A stretch of DNA of 60,840 bases from Trueperaceae bacterium (GTDB taxonomy: Bacteria > Deinococcota > Deinococci > Deinococcales > Trueperaceae). Where the stretch lies: the NCBI GenBank assembly GCA_011390455.1, contig JAABSI010000005.1:1-60840 (forward strand), in the 5' to 3' direction. Shown here piece after piece: positions 1 to 7,730 of the stretch; within the stretch, counting starts at the first letter, position 1, and the number at the start of each line of letters is the position of its first letter. The notes below the pieces were generated by a model that was given only the letters and a program-made list of their open reading frames with translations, was not told the DNA's origin and searched no databases. The translations under genes and the position numbers were made by a program.

Positions 1-145
1 TGCCGAACCGCTGGTAGAAGAGGCGGACGTCGTCCTCGACCTCGACGAAACCCGACTCGGTGGCGAGCGGTTGCGCGAGCGCGAGCCCGGTCACGAGGAC
101 GAGGGCAAATAGGGCGAGAAGCATCCGGTGGACGTGTGCATGCAT
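1..145 (-). CDS. Secreted alpha/beta hydrolase-like protein, N-terminal fragment
   Basis: Only the first 48 codons lie in the window; the gene runs off the left edge. The product begins with a short polar stretch, then a hydrophobic segment ending in an Ala-x-Ala-like site (ALAQP), which reads as a signal peptide. The next residues (SGFVEVEDDVRLFYQRFG) resemble the first beta strands of alpha/beta hydrolase-fold enzymes. The ATG at 145 is chosen because GGGAG lies six bases upstream; an in-frame ATG at 124 would also leave the signal peptide intact. Secretion is seen directly; the hydrolase call rests on a few residues only. Confidence 0.45.
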   Translation of the reverse strand, partial: MHAHVHRMLLALFALVLVTGLALAQPLATESGFVEVEDDVRLFYQRFG

Positions 146-256
146 GGTGGCTCCCAACCGTTCGGTCGATTCGAGCCCGCGCATGGCTGGCTCGACCCGG
201 ACCGTACGGAAGCGGTCGTGAAGTCGTCGTGAGCCGGAGCGGACCCGAGGTCCCGG

Positions 257-262
257 TATCGT
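257..262 (+). promoter_or_regulatory. -10 box TATCGT, leaderless-type, for the radical SAM gene
   Basis: TATCGT lies 9 bases before the ATG at 272, with no Shine-Dalgarno sequence between them. The same TANNNT-then-start arrangement recurs across this window and fits leaderless transcription as known from Deinococcus. Confidence 0.45.
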
Positions 263-271
263 CGGAACGGT

Positions 272-1468
272 ATGCCCCGCCCCACCCCGGACCACGACTG
301 GCGCATCGCCGTCCAACCCACCGCGACGGTGCTGAGCCCATCGTGCCGCGAGGTCGTGAGCTACGACCTCGAGGGCCGGGTGCGCAGCTGGTTCGTCGAC
401 GGGACGGTCTACAAACGCACGCTCGCCTCCGACGTGGTCGCGCGGCGCAGCGAGGCGCACCCGTCGCCGACGACCCCGCGCGGCCCGCGGCACCGGTGGG
501 CGGTGCCCGCGGACGAGGCGGACGAGCTGTTCCGCCGCGCCGCGGTCCTCGCCGCGGCCGCCGAAGGGGCGACGGACGCGGTGCCGGCCGACGCCCGCGA
601 CGCCCTGCGCGCCCGCCTCCACGAGGCCCGCGCCTGGTCGCCCGAGCGCCTGCGCGCCGAGGGCGGCCGCTTCGCCGCCGCCTACGCCCCCATCCCGATC
701 CTGCCGCCCGACCAGTACGGCGCGGTGGTCCTACAAGCCACCTTCGGCTGCAGCTGGAACCGCTGCACCTTCTGCAGCTTCTACCAGGACCGCCCCTTCC
801 AGGTGCGGCCGGCCGCGGCCTTCGCCGCGCACGTGGACGCCGTCCGCGAGCTGCTCGGTCGCGCCGCCGACGCCCGCCGCAGCGTCTTCCTCGCCGACGG
901 CAACGCGCTCGTGCTCGCGAACGCGCGCCTGCGCCCGATCCTCGACGCGGCGCGCGCCGCCTTCCCCGGCCGCCCCTTCGCCGGCTTCGTCGACGTCTTC
1001 GGCGGCGAGCGCAAGAGCGTCGACGAATGGCGCGAGCTCCGTGCGCTGGGGCTCGAGCGCGTCGCGATCGGGGTGGAGACCGGCCACGACCCACTGCTCG
1101 GTTGGCTGAACAAGCCGGGCGGCGCCGACGAGGCGGCGGCCTTCGTCGCCGACCTCAAGCGCGCGGGCGTGCGCGTGTCCATCATCCTGATGGTGGGGGT
1201 GGGGGGCCGGCGCTACGCAAAGGCGCACGTCCGCGACACCGCGGCGCTGCTCGAGCGTCTCGCGCTGGACGCCGGCGACGTCGTGTACCTCTCCCCCTTC
1301 GTCGTCCATGCGGGGTCGGGGTACGAAGGGCGCGCGGCGGCCGACGGGGTGGCGCCGCTCGAGCCGACCGAGGTCACGGCCCAGTACCGCGTGCTGCGGG
1401 CGGCGGCCCGGGCGGCCGCCCCGCGCACGCCGGCCGCCCGCTACGACATCGACGAGTTCGTCTATTGA
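272..1468 (+). CDS. Radical SAM protein with CX4CX2C cluster motif
   Basis: This 398-residue protein has a cysteine cluster at Cys160, Cys165 and Cys168 (GCSWNRCTFC) after a TFG strand. That is the iron-sulfur/SAM site of radical SAM enzymes, with four rather than the usual three residues between the first two cysteines. This spacing occurs in a COG1032-type subgroup whose substrates are unknown. The barrel continues with GVETGHD and the likely SAM-binding strand IILMVGVGG. About 150 residues precede the cluster, and no B12-binding domain is recognisable. It stands alone, before an aldo/keto reductase gene with its own ribosome binding site. The reaction cannot be named. Confidence 0.85.
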   Translation: MPRPTPDHDWRIAVQPTATVLSPSCREVVSYDLEGRVRSWFVDGTVYKRTLASDVVARRSEAHPSPTTPRGPRHRWAVPADEADELFRRAAVLAAAAEGATDAVPADARDALRARLHEARAWSPERLRAEGGRFAAAYAPIPILPPDQYGAVVLQATFGCSWNRCTFCSFYQDRPFQVRPAAAFAAHVDAVRELLGRAADARRSVFLADGNALVLANARLRPILDAARAAFPGRPFAGFVDVFGGERKSVDEWRELRALGLERVAIGVETGHDPLLGWLNKPGGADEAAAFVADLKRAGVRVSIILMVGVGGRRYAKAHVRDTAALLERLALDAGDVVYLSPFVVHAGSGYEGRAAADGVAPLEPTEVTAQYRVLRAAARAAAPRTPAARYDIDEFVY

Positions 1469-1484
1469 CCCGCCTCCGTGGCGC

Positions 1485-1490
1485 TAGCAT
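1485..1490 (+). promoter_or_regulatory. -10 box TAGCAT for the aldo/keto reductase gene
   Basis: TAGCAT sits 60 bases before the ATG at 1551 and would give a leader of roughly 54 bases carrying the GGAGG of the downstream gene. No clear -35 box is seen, so this is a tentative call by match to the recurrent TANNNT box. Confidence 0.3.
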
Positions 1491-1550
1491 GGGACCGAGC
1501 CGCCGCCTCGGCACGCACGCCCCCGCCACGGCCGGCGGACGGGAGGCCCC

Positions 1551-2408
1551 ATGATCGCCCGCGCCCCCTTCGGACGCACCGGACACCAGAGCAGCCGCGC
1601 GATCTTCGGCGCTGCGGCGCTGAGCCGCGTCACCCAGGACGAGGCCGACCGCACCGTCGAGCTCGTGCTCGACCACGGGATCAACCACTTCGACACCGCC
1701 GCCTCGTACGGCGACGCCGAACTGCGCTTGGGACCCTGGATGGAACGCATCCGCGGCGACGTCTTCCTCGCCACCAAGACCGGCGAACGGACGCGCGCGG
1801 CGGCCCGCGACGAGCTGCACCGCTCGCTCGAGCGCCTGCGCACCGATCGCGTCGACCTGTGGCAGCTCCACAACCTGGTCGACCCGGACGAATGGGCCAC
1901 CGCCCTGGGACCCGGCGGGGCGCTCGAGGCCGCGGTCGAGGCGCGCGACCAGGGGTTGGTGCGCTTCATCGGCGTCACCGGGCACGGCGTCACCGTCGCC
2001 CAGCGCCACCTCGCCGCCTTGGAGCGGTTCGACTTCGACTCGGTGCTGCTCCCCTACTCGTTCGTGATGATGCAGAACCCGGACTACGCGGCCGATTTCG
2101 AGGCCCTGGCCGCGGCCTGCGCGGAGCGCGGGGTCGCGCTCCAGACCATCAAGGCGATCACCCGCCGGCCCTGGGGCGATCGGCCGCAGAACCGCGCGAC
2201 CTGGTACCAGCCGCTCGAGGACCCCGACGCGATCCGCCTGGCTGCGCACTGGGTGCTCGGGCGCCCCGAGGCCTTCCTGAACACGGTCGGCGACATCGAG
2301 GTGCTGCCGCGGTTGCTGGAGGAGGTCGAGCGGTTCGAGGCGCGGCCCGACGACGCCGCGATGCAGGCGCTGATCGAGCGCAAGGAGATGGAGCCGCTCT
2401 TCACCTGA
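1551..2408 (+). CDS. Aldo/keto reductase family protein
   Basis: A 285-residue NAD(P)H-dependent oxidoreductase of the AKR barrel fold. The catalytic tetrad is readable: Asp48 and Tyr53 in [13 protein letters not shown], Lys76 in ATKTGE and His107 in LWQLHN. Strand motifs such as [10 protein letters not shown] follow the family. It is slightly shorter than many AKRs, and the C-terminal third lacks the usual GxxS/cofactor region in clear form, so cofactor preference is open. The ATG is supported by GGGAGGC six bases upstream. The substrate is unknown; the neighbouring radical SAM gene gives no pathway hint. Confidence 0.88.
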   Translation: MIARAPFGRTGHQSSRAIFGAAALSRVTQDEADRTVELVLDHGINHFDTAASYGDAELRLGPWMERIRGDVFLATKTGERTRAAARDELHRSLERLRTDRVDLWQLHNLVDPDEWATALGPGGALEAAVEARDQGLVRFIGVTGHGVTVAQRHLAALERFDFDSVLLPYSFVMMQNPDYAADFEALAAACAERGVALQTIKAITRRPWGDRPQNRATWYQPLEDPDAIRLAAHWVLGRPEAFLNTVGDIEVLPRLLEEVERFEARPDDAAMQALIERKEMEPLFT

Positions 2409-2421
2409 GCGGCGCGCCGGA

Positions 2422-2943
2422 TCACGTCGCGGTGGCTCGGCCCCAATCGACGAGGGGCGCCAACTCGGCGACCAGCGCCTCGAGGCCTGCGCGGTCCTCG
2501 TCGTCGAAGCGCCCCGGGCGCTCGCTGTCGAGGTCGAGCACGGCCACGACCGCGCCGTCGGCCACCACGGGCACGACGATCTCGGCGCGCGAGCGCGGGT
2601 CGCAGGCGATGTGGCCCGCGAAGGCGTGCACGTCGGCGACGACCTGCGTGGCGCGGTCCCGGACGGCGGTCCCGCAGACCCCGCGCCCCACGGCGATGCG
2701 CACGCAGGCCGGGCGCCCCTGGAACGGACCCACCACGAGCTCGCCGCCCTTCATCAGGTAGAAGCCGGCCCAGTTGAGGTCGGGCAGCAGCGCGTAGACC
2801 TCCGCGGCGGCGTTGGCGAGGTTGGCGATCGCGTCCGTCTCGCCATGCAGCAGGGCGCGCACGCGCGTCCGGAGCTCGGCGTAGCGCACGGCCTTGGGCG
2901 CGTCGGGGGGCAGGTGGTCGTACGGGAGGGCGACGTCGTGCAT
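2422..2943 (-). CDS. msrC: Free methionine-(R)-sulfoxide reductase (GAF-type fRMsr)
   Basis: A 173-residue GAF-domain enzyme that reduces free methionine-R-sulfoxide in the cytoplasm, a thioredoxin-linked oxidative repair activity. It matches E. coli MsrC/YebR closely: DLNWAGFYL, VGPFQG and VGRGVCG are all present. The three family cysteines are Cys80, Cys90 and Cys114, with the same 10- and 24-residue spacing as in E. coli. The ATG at 2943 is preferred over the in-frame ATG at 2952 because a TAGCAT -10 box lies 7 bases upstream. The gene ends 13 bases from the convergent aldo/keto reductase gene and diverges from the regulator at 3024. Confidence 0.95.
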   Translation of the reverse strand: MHDVALPYDHLPPDAPKAVRYAELRTRVRALLHGETDAIANLANAAAEVYALLPDLNWAGFYLMKGGELVVGPFQGRPACVRIAVGRGVCGTAVRDRATQVVADVHAFAGHIACDPRSRAEIVVPVVADGAVVAVLDLDSERPGRFDDEDRAGLEALVAELAPLVDWGRATAT

Positions 2944-2950
2944 GGCGCGC

Positions 2951-2956
2951 ATGCTA
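2951..2956 (-). promoter_or_regulatory. -10 box TAGCAT, leaderless-type, for msrC
   Basis: On the minus strand TAGCAT is followed by seven bases and then the ATG at 2943. It is used here to decide the start. The upstream ATG at 2952 overlaps the box itself. Confidence 0.5.
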
Positions 2957-3010
2957 TCCGACCGCCGCTCCGCGGGACGTTCCGCCCAGAGCGACCGGCA
3001 CCAGTGGGCA

Positions 3011-3016
3011 TAGCCT
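3011..3016 (+). promoter_or_regulatory. -10 box TAGCCT upstream of the sulfur operon
   Basis: TAGCCT ends seven bases before the ATG at 3024. A purine-rich CAGGAG abuts the start codon too closely to act as a normal ribosome binding site, so leaderless translation is likely. Confidence 0.4.
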
Positions 3017-3023
3017 GCAGGAG

Positions 3024-3737
3024 ATGCATGAGCCGCATGAAGCTCCGTTGTTGAGCGCCGCCGCCGTCGGCCGCCTCCTGGGCGTCGACCCGTCCACCGT
3101 CTACCGGATGGCCGCCGACGGACGCCTGCCGGCGCTGCGGGTGGGTCGCCAGTGGCGCTTCGCCACCGAGCAGGTGCGCGCAGCGCTCGCCGCTGGGGTA
3201 CCGACGCATGCCGGCTCGACGGCCGCCGCGACCGAACCACGTGCGGCCGCGACGGCGACCCCGTGGGCCGACCCCGAGGCCATCGCCGACCTGGTGGAAG
3301 TTGCGGCCGACGCCCTGGGCGTCGCGATGGTGGTCACCGACCTGGAAGGGCGCCCGCTGACGCGCGTGCTCCACCCCTGCCCGCGGCTCGCCCCGCTCGC
3401 CACCGACGCCGATCTAGGCGCAGCGTGCGCCGCCGAGTGGCGGACGCTGGGGGCCGACCTCGACCTGGTCCCGCGCTTCCAGACCGGCGCGCTCGGGTTC
3501 GCGTGCGCACGGGCCTTGGTGCGCCGCGGCGATCGGCTGGTAGGCATGGTGCTCGCAGGCGGCATCGCCCCCGACGTCGAGCCGTCCCCGACGCGCTCCG
3601 ATGGCCTCCACCACCTCGACGCCGACGGCCGCGCGCGCGTCCTGCGCGCCCTGCCACGCCTCGCCGCCGCCCTCTCGCGGCTGGCGACCGACGCGCAGAC
3701 CACCCCAGACCCCACGCACCAAGGAGGAACGGCATGA
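3024..3737 (+). CDS. Helix-turn-helix regulator with PocR-like sensory domain
   Basis: The 237-residue product has an excisionase/MerR-type DNA-binding domain at residues 9-46 (LLGVDPSTVYRMAADGRLPA, then GRQWRF). An Ala/Thr-rich linker follows, then a domain from about residue 83 resembling PocR-type ligand sensors. That domain includes VVTDLEGRPLTR, HPCPRL and GFACARALV, with several cysteines that could sense sulfur or redox state. It is the first gene of a five-gene operon and its stop overlaps the next start (ATGA), so it probably regulates that operon. The HTH is clear; the sensory domain assignment is moderate and the ligand unknown. Confidence 0.75.
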   Translation: MHEPHEAPLLSAAAVGRLLGVDPSTVYRMAADGRLPALRVGRQWRFATEQVRAALAAGVPTHAGSTAAATEPRAAATATPWADPEAIADLVEVAADALGVAMVVTDLEGRPLTRVLHPCPRLAPLATDADLGAACAAEWRTLGADLDLVPRFQTGALGFACARALVRRGDRLVGMVLAGGIAPDVEPSPTRSDGLHHLDADGRARVLRALPRLAAALSRLATDAQTTPDPTHQGGTA

Positions 3738-4975
3738 AGCACCTGCTCGTGCTCGGAGGCGGCACCGCCGGAACGATGGCGGTCGCCAAGCTGCGGCCCC
3801 GCCTCGACCGCGACGAGTGGCGCATCACGGTCGTCGATCAGGACGACGAGCACCACTACCAACCCGCGTACCTCTTCATCCCCTTCGGGACCTACCGCCG
3901 TGAGGACGCGGTCAAGCGCCGCAGCCGCTTCATCCCCGACGGCGTCGACTTGGTGTTCGGCGCGGTCGCGAAGGTCGAGCCCGACCGCAACCTCGTCACG
4001 CTGGACGACGGCACCGAGCTCGGCTACGACCAGCTGATCGTCGCGACCGGCACCACCCCGCGCCCCGAGGAGACCGAGGGCACCGTCGGGGCCGAGTGGC
4101 GCGCGAGCGTGCACGAGTTCTACACCCTCGACGGCGCCGTCGCGCTCAAGGGGGCCCTGGAGCGCTTCGAGGGCGGCCGCTTCGTCGTGCACATCACCGA
4201 GATGCCGATCAAGTGCCCGGTGGCGCCGCTCGAACTCGCCTTCCTCGCCGACGCCCACTTCCGCGAACGCGGCATGCGCGACCGGGTCGAACTCGTCTAC
4301 GTCACTCCGCTCGACGGCGCCTTCACCAAGCCGGTCGCGGCGGCCCACCTAGGCCACCTGCTCGCCGAACGCGGGATCGCCGTCGAGACCGACTTCATGG
4401 TTGAACGCATCGACGCAGACACCAAGATGCTGGTCAGCTACGACGAACGCGAGATCCCCTTCGATCTGCTCGTGACCGTCCCGCTGAACAAGGGCGCCGA
4501 CTTCCTGGCCGGCAGCGGCTTGGTCGATCACCTCAACTACGTTCAGGTCGACAAGCACACGCTGCAGTCGCGCCACTTCGCCAACGTGTTCGCGCTCGGC
4601 GACGCCGCCGACCTACCGACCTCCAAGGCCGGCGCCACGGCGCACTACTCGATCGACGTCTTCGCCGAGAACTTCCTGCTGCACGCCCGCGGCCTCCCGA
4701 TGACGCACGCCTACGACGGCCACGCGAACTGCTTCGTCGAGTCCGGGAACGGCAAGGGTTTGCTGCTCGACTTCAACTACGACACGCAGCCACTCCCGGG
4801 TCGTTACCCCTTGCCGGGGGTCGGCCCGTTCGCCTTGCTCGAGGAGAGCGAGCTCAACCACGCCGGCAAGCTGATGTTCAAGTGGGCGTACTGGCACGTG
4901 TTGCTGCGCGGGCGCGAGCTCCCGCTGCCCGCCGACATGAGCATGGCCGGCAAGTTCCTGGAGGTAGCGCGATGA
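3734..4975 (+). CDS. FAD-dependent sulfide:quinone reductase-like oxidoreductase
   Basis: A 413-residue pyridine nucleotide-disulfide fold flavoprotein. An N-terminal dinucleotide motif (LVLGGGTAGTMA, residues 4-15) and a second FAD motif (NVFALGDAADLP, near Asp290) are visible. Cys161 (MPIKCPVAP) and Cys333 (ANCFVES) match the pair of redox cysteines found in sulfide:quinone reductases and flavocytochrome c sulfide dehydrogenases. It probably oxidises sulfide or a persulfide and passes electrons to quinone at the membrane. AAGGAGG precedes the ATG, which overlaps the regulator's stop. Neighbours DUF1641, TusE-like and DsrE-like proteins support a sulfur role. Which electron acceptor is used cannot be read from the sequence. 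Confidence 0.85.
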   Translation: MKHLLVLGGGTAGTMAVAKLRPRLDRDEWRITVVDQDDEHHYQPAYLFIPFGTYRREDAVKRRSRFIPDGVDLVFGAVAKVEPDRNLVTLDDGTELGYDQLIVATGTTPRPEETEGTVGAEWRASVHEFYTLDGAVALKGALERFEGGRFVVHITEMPIKCPVAPLELAFLADAHFRERGMRDRVELVYVTPLDGAFTKPVAAAHLGHLLAERGIAVETDFMVERIDADTKMLVSYDEREIPFDLLVTVPLNKGADFLAGSGLVDHLNYVQVDKHTLQSRHFANVFALGDAADLPTSKAGATAHYSIDVFAENFLLHARGLPMTHAYDGHANCFVESGNGKGLLLDFNYDTQPLPGRYPLPGVGPFALLEESELNHAGKLMFKWAYWHVLLRGRELPLPADMSMAGKFLEVAR

Positions 4976-5541
4976 GCACCGCGACCCCGATGGAGCGGCC
5001 CGACGGCGCCGCCCTCGACCCCGCCGCCCTGCAAGCCCAGCTCGCGCGCCTGAGCGCCCAACTCGACGAGGTCGTGGCCGAGACGCGCCGCGCCCGGGAG
5101 CGCTGGGAGGTGCTCGACGAGCTCGTGACCGACGCCACCCCGGTGATGCGGCAGTTCATGGGCAGTGCCACCGAGCGGTTCGACGCGATGCCGCTCGCCC
5201 GGTACGGCGCCTTCGCGGGCGCCGGGATCGGCGTCGTCGACCGGGTCGTCGGCGCCTTCGGCCCGGACGACGTCGAAGCGCTCGGCGAGAACGTGGTGCT
5301 CATGCTCCAGACGCTGCGCGCGATGACCCAGCCCGAGATCCTCGGCCTGCTGCGGCAGACCGCCGCCTGGGCGCACGAGCACCCGGCGCCGGCCGAACCG
5401 CCCAGTCTGATGGCGCTCGCCGGGCGCATGCGGCGCCCCGAGGTGCGCGCCGGCCTCGACCGCGTCCTCTCGCTGCTCGAAGGCGCCGTGCACAGCGCCC
5501 ACCAACCCGCATCCACCCCGTCCGAGGAGGCACGCGCATGA
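4972..5541 (+). CDS. DUF1641 family protein
   Basis: A 189-residue mostly helical protein. After a predicted coiled coil (residues 18-50) it has the DUF1641 core, including VLDELVTDATPVMRQFMG and GENVVLMLQTLRAMTQPEIL. DUF1641 proteins commonly sit beside sulfide:quinone reductase-like flavoproteins or formate dehydrogenase genes, and may be an assembly or interaction partner; no activity is established. Both ends overlap neighbours by four bases (ATGA), which suggests coupled translation with the flavoprotein and the TusE-like protein. No signal peptide or membrane segment is evident. Confidence 0.8.
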   Translation: MSTATPMERPDGAALDPAALQAQLARLSAQLDEVVAETRRARERWEVLDELVTDATPVMRQFMGSATERFDAMPLARYGAFAGAGIGVVDRVVGAFGPDDVEALGENVVLMLQTLRAMTQPEILGLLRQTAAWAHEHPAPAEPPSLMALAGRMRRPEVRAGLDRVLSLLEGAVHSAHQPASTPSEEARA

Positions 5542-5855
5542 CCATCGCCACGATCGCCGGCCACGACGTCCATGTGAACGAGGAGGGCTTCCTCACGGAG
5601 TTCGACGAGTGGAGCGAGGCCATCGCCGCCGAGCTCGCGCAGGACGTCGGCATCGATGCCCTGACCGACGAGCACCTGAAGGTGCTCCGCTTCCTGCGCG
5701 CCGATTACCAGGCGAACGGCGAGACGCCGACGCTGCGGCGCGTGAGCAGCGTGGGCGGCTTCGACACCAAGCAGTTGTTCGTGCTCTTCCCCAAGAAGCC
5801 CGCCAAGAAGATGTCGTACGTCGCCGGCGTGCCCAAGCCCGTCGGGTGCGTTTGA
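5538..5855 (+). CDS. tusE: TusE/DsrC/DsvC-family sulfur carrier
   Basis: A 105-residue DsrC-fold protein that accepts and passes on a persulfide through a C-terminal cysteine. The conserved penultimate cysteine is Cys104 in the tail PKPVGCV. The second cysteine that defines true DsrC, about ten residues earlier, is absent. So the protein is of the TusE or DsrC-like carrier type rather than a dissimilatory sulfite reductase subunit. Family residues GFL, WSEAIA, LTDEHLKVLRFLR and FDTKQLFVLFP are present. It lies between DUF1641 and a DsrE-like gene. Here it more likely serves sulfide/persulfide trafficking than tRNA thiolation, since no tusBCD or mnmA is near. Confidence 0.9.
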   Translation: MTIATIAGHDVHVNEEGFLTEFDEWSEAIAAELAQDVGIDALTDEHLKVLRFLRADYQANGETPTLRRVSSVGGFDTKQLFVLFPKKPAKKMSYVAGVPKPVGCV

Positions 5856-5872
5856 TCCCCGGGAGACCCGCC

Positions 5873-6385
5873 ATGACCACCGCCACCGCCCCCCGCCCCA
5901 AGCCGGTCTTCGACGACGACGCGAACGCCGACCGCAAGTTCGTGATCATCTGCTCCAAGGGGTCGCTCGACATGGCCTACCCGGGGCTCATCCTCGCCAA
6001 CGCGGCGCTCGGCGAGGGCATCGAGACCCACCTGTTCTTCACCTTCTGGGGCTTCGAGATCATCAACAAGAAGACGATGGGCCAACTGCAGTTCTCGCCC
6101 GTCGGCAACCCGGCCACCCACATGCCCACCGCGGTCTCGGGCCTGCCGGGCATGCAGTCGATGGCCACCAAGATGATGCGGCAGCAGATCGCCGCGCTCG
6201 ACATCCCGCCCATCCCCGAGATGCTCGACATGATCACCGCCGCCGGCGGCCACCTGTGGGCCTGCCGCATGTCGGCCGACATGAACAAGTTGACGCAGGA
6301 CGACCTCTACGACGGCGTGGAAGCCATCATCAGCGCCACGGACTTCATGGAGCTCTCGGAGGGCGCCCAGACGCTGTTCATCTGA
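5873..6385 (+). CDS. DsrE/DsrF-like (DsrE2-type) sulfurtransferase
   Basis: A 170-residue member of the DsrE/peroxiredoxin-like family. Cys27 (VIICSKGSLD) and Cys131 (HLWACRMSADM) are the two conserved cysteines of the DsrE2 branch. Cys27 follows the first beta strand, as in this branch, and the LFFTFWGFEIINK segment is typical. It probably exchanges a persulfide with the TusE-like protein encoded 17 bases upstream. GGGAGA precedes the ATG. It ends the sulfur operon and is followed by a GC-rich hairpin. Direct sulfur transfer is inferred from family and neighbours. Confidence 0.88.
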   Translation: MTTATAPRPKPVFDDDANADRKFVIICSKGSLDMAYPGLILANAALGEGIETHLFFTFWGFEIINKKTMGQLQFSPVGNPATHMPTAVSGLPGMQSMATKMMRQQIAALDIPPIPEMLDMITAAGGHLWACRMSADMNKLTQDDLYDGVEAIISATDFMELSEGAQTLFI

Positions 6386-6404
6386 CTTCGCGACCGCTCG
6401 AAGC

Positions 6405-6436
6405 ACGGCCGCGCCCGCACGTCGGGGTGCGGCCGT
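6405..6436. terminator. GC-rich hairpin between convergent operons
   Basis: A 12-base-pair stem (left arm 6405-6416, right arm 6425-6436, one G-U pair, 8-base loop) fills the short gap between the sulfur operon and the convergent ZIP transporter gene. There is no T run on either side. It is placed to end transcription from both directions, but that is inference. Confidence 0.5.
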
Positions 6437-6455
6437 ACCGTGCGACACCCGCGCC

Positions 6456-7268
6456 TCACCCCAGCGCCACGTCCAGCACCAACATCACGACGATGCCCAC
6501 CATCGTGCCGATGGTGGCGAGGCGCTCGTTGCCGCGCGCGTGCGTCTCGGGGATGATCTCGTCGCTCACCACGAAGAGCATCGCACCGGCGGCGAACCCC
6601 ATCGCGTACGGGAGCAGCGGCGCCGCGGTGCTCACCGCCCAAGCCCCGAACACCGCGAGCGGGATCTCGACCGCGCCGGCGCGGGCGCCCACGAAGGCCG
6701 CGTACCACGTGCCCCCCATGCCGGCGTTGCGGGCGGCCACCGCCACGGCCAGCCCCTCGGGCAGGTTCTGGATGCCGATCGCGAACATCAGCGCGACCGC
6801 GTCGCGGATCGCGCCGCCGCCGAAGGCGACGCCGACGGCCAACCCCTCGGGCATGTTGTGCAGCGTGATCGCGACGATGAACAGGACGACGCTCATGAAG
6901 CGCCCGTCGAGCGACCCGCCCGGGGCGGCGTCCGAACGCCGGCGCCCGGTGACGAGCACGTGCACGTGCGGCACCCACGCGTCGGCGCGGTCGAGCACCA
7001 CCGCGCCCAGGACCATGCCGATCACCACGGGCACCAACCCGCCGGCCTCGATGCCGGGGAGGATCAGGCTGGTGAAGCTCGCGGTGAGCATCACGCCCGC
7101 GGCGAACCCGAGCGCCGCATCGAGCGAGCGCAGGGACGGGTTCCGCCACACGACGATCAAGAGCGCACCGATCAGGTTGAACGCGGTGATCACGAGGCCG
7201 GCGACCAAGCCCTGCACGACCGGGCTGGGGCCGGTGAAGCTGACGAACAGGTCGGCGAAGCTGCCCAT
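6456..7268 (-). CDS. ZIP family metal transporter (GufA-like)
   Basis: A 270-residue integral membrane protein with about eight hydrophobic segments. The paired signatures of ZIP carriers are present: HNMPEG at residues 137-142 and QNLPEG at 167-172. Their histidine and glutamates form the binuclear metal site. It should import zinc, iron or another divalent cation. A histidine- and arginine-containing loop (HVHVLVTGRRR) lies between the third and fourth segments, as is common in the family. The ATG at 7268 has AGGAG upstream and a TACCCT box at 7285-7290. The metal preference cannot be read. Confidence 0.92.
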   Translation of the reverse strand: MGSFADLFVSFTGPSPVVQGLVAGLVITAFNLIGALLIVVWRNPSLRSLDAALGFAAGVMLTASFTSLILPGIEAGGLVPVVIGMVLGAVVLDRADAWVPHVHVLVTGRRRSDAAPGGSLDGRFMSVVLFIVAITLHNMPEGLAVGVAFGGGAIRDAVALMFAIGIQNLPEGLAVAVAARNAGMGGTWYAAFVGARAGAVEIPLAVFGAWAVSTAAPLLPYAMGFAAGAMLFVVSDEIIPETHARGNERLATIGTMVGIVVMLVLDVALG

Positions 7269-7284
7269 GGTGCTCCTCGCCGCC

Positions 7285-7290
7285 AGGGTA
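7285..7290 (-). promoter_or_regulatory. -10 box TACCCT for the ZIP transporter
   Basis: On the minus strand TACCCT lies 16 bases before the ATG at 7268 and would give a short leader that still holds the AGGAG ribosome binding site. Confidence 0.4.
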
Positions 7291-7390
7291 CGCCCGCCGC
7301 CGGCGGCGGGGCGGCCCATTCGACCCTTCCGGCCGATCGTGGGACATCCTGCACTTTCGTTCACGAGCGACCCTCGGGTACACCGGGGGC

Positions 7391-7729
7391 ATGAACGGAA
7401 CCGGGTCGGCCGTCGCGCCGGCGCTCCGGCGGCTCCTCGAAGGGGATGCTGCGGCGCGCGAGCGCATCGACGAAGCGGACGCGCGCGCACGAGCACGCGT
7501 CGAGGAGGCGCGGCGCGCCGTCGAGGAGGCGGTGCGCAGCGCCCGCGCGGAGGCCGAGATCGAGGCGGCCCGGCTCTGCGCCGAGGTCGGCGTCACCACC
7601 GACGCCGAGGTCGCGGAAGCGCGCCGCGCGCTCGAGCGCGAGCTCGAAGCGGCCGACGCGGCCGCCGAAGCCCACCACGAGGCGGCCGTCGCCCGGGTGG
7701 TTCGCTGGGTGACGGAACCGGAGCCTTGA
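7391..7729 (+). CDS. V/A-type ATPase subunit G/H (peripheral stalk)
   Basis: A 112-residue, Ala/Glu/Arg-rich protein that is almost all predicted coiled coil. This fits the G (EG stalk) subunit that pairs with subunit E in the Thermus V/A-ATPase. Sequence motifs are weak because such stalks are low in complexity. The call therefore rests on composition, size (about 110-120 residues) and its place as first gene of the ATPase operon, as in Thermus. It ends one base before the GTG of subunit C. The ATG is preceded by TACACC and GGGGG but no strong ribosome binding site. Confidence 0.72.
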   Translation: MNGTGSAVAPALRRLLEGDAAARERIDEADARARARVEEARRAVEEAVRSARAEAEIEAARLCAEVGVTTDAEVAEARRALERELEAADAAAEAHHEAAVARVVRWVTEPEP

Positions 7730-7730
7730 G

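Noticed and set aside
5538..5855. True dissimilatory DsrC
   Set aside because: The second C-terminal cysteine is missing and there are no dsrAB genes.
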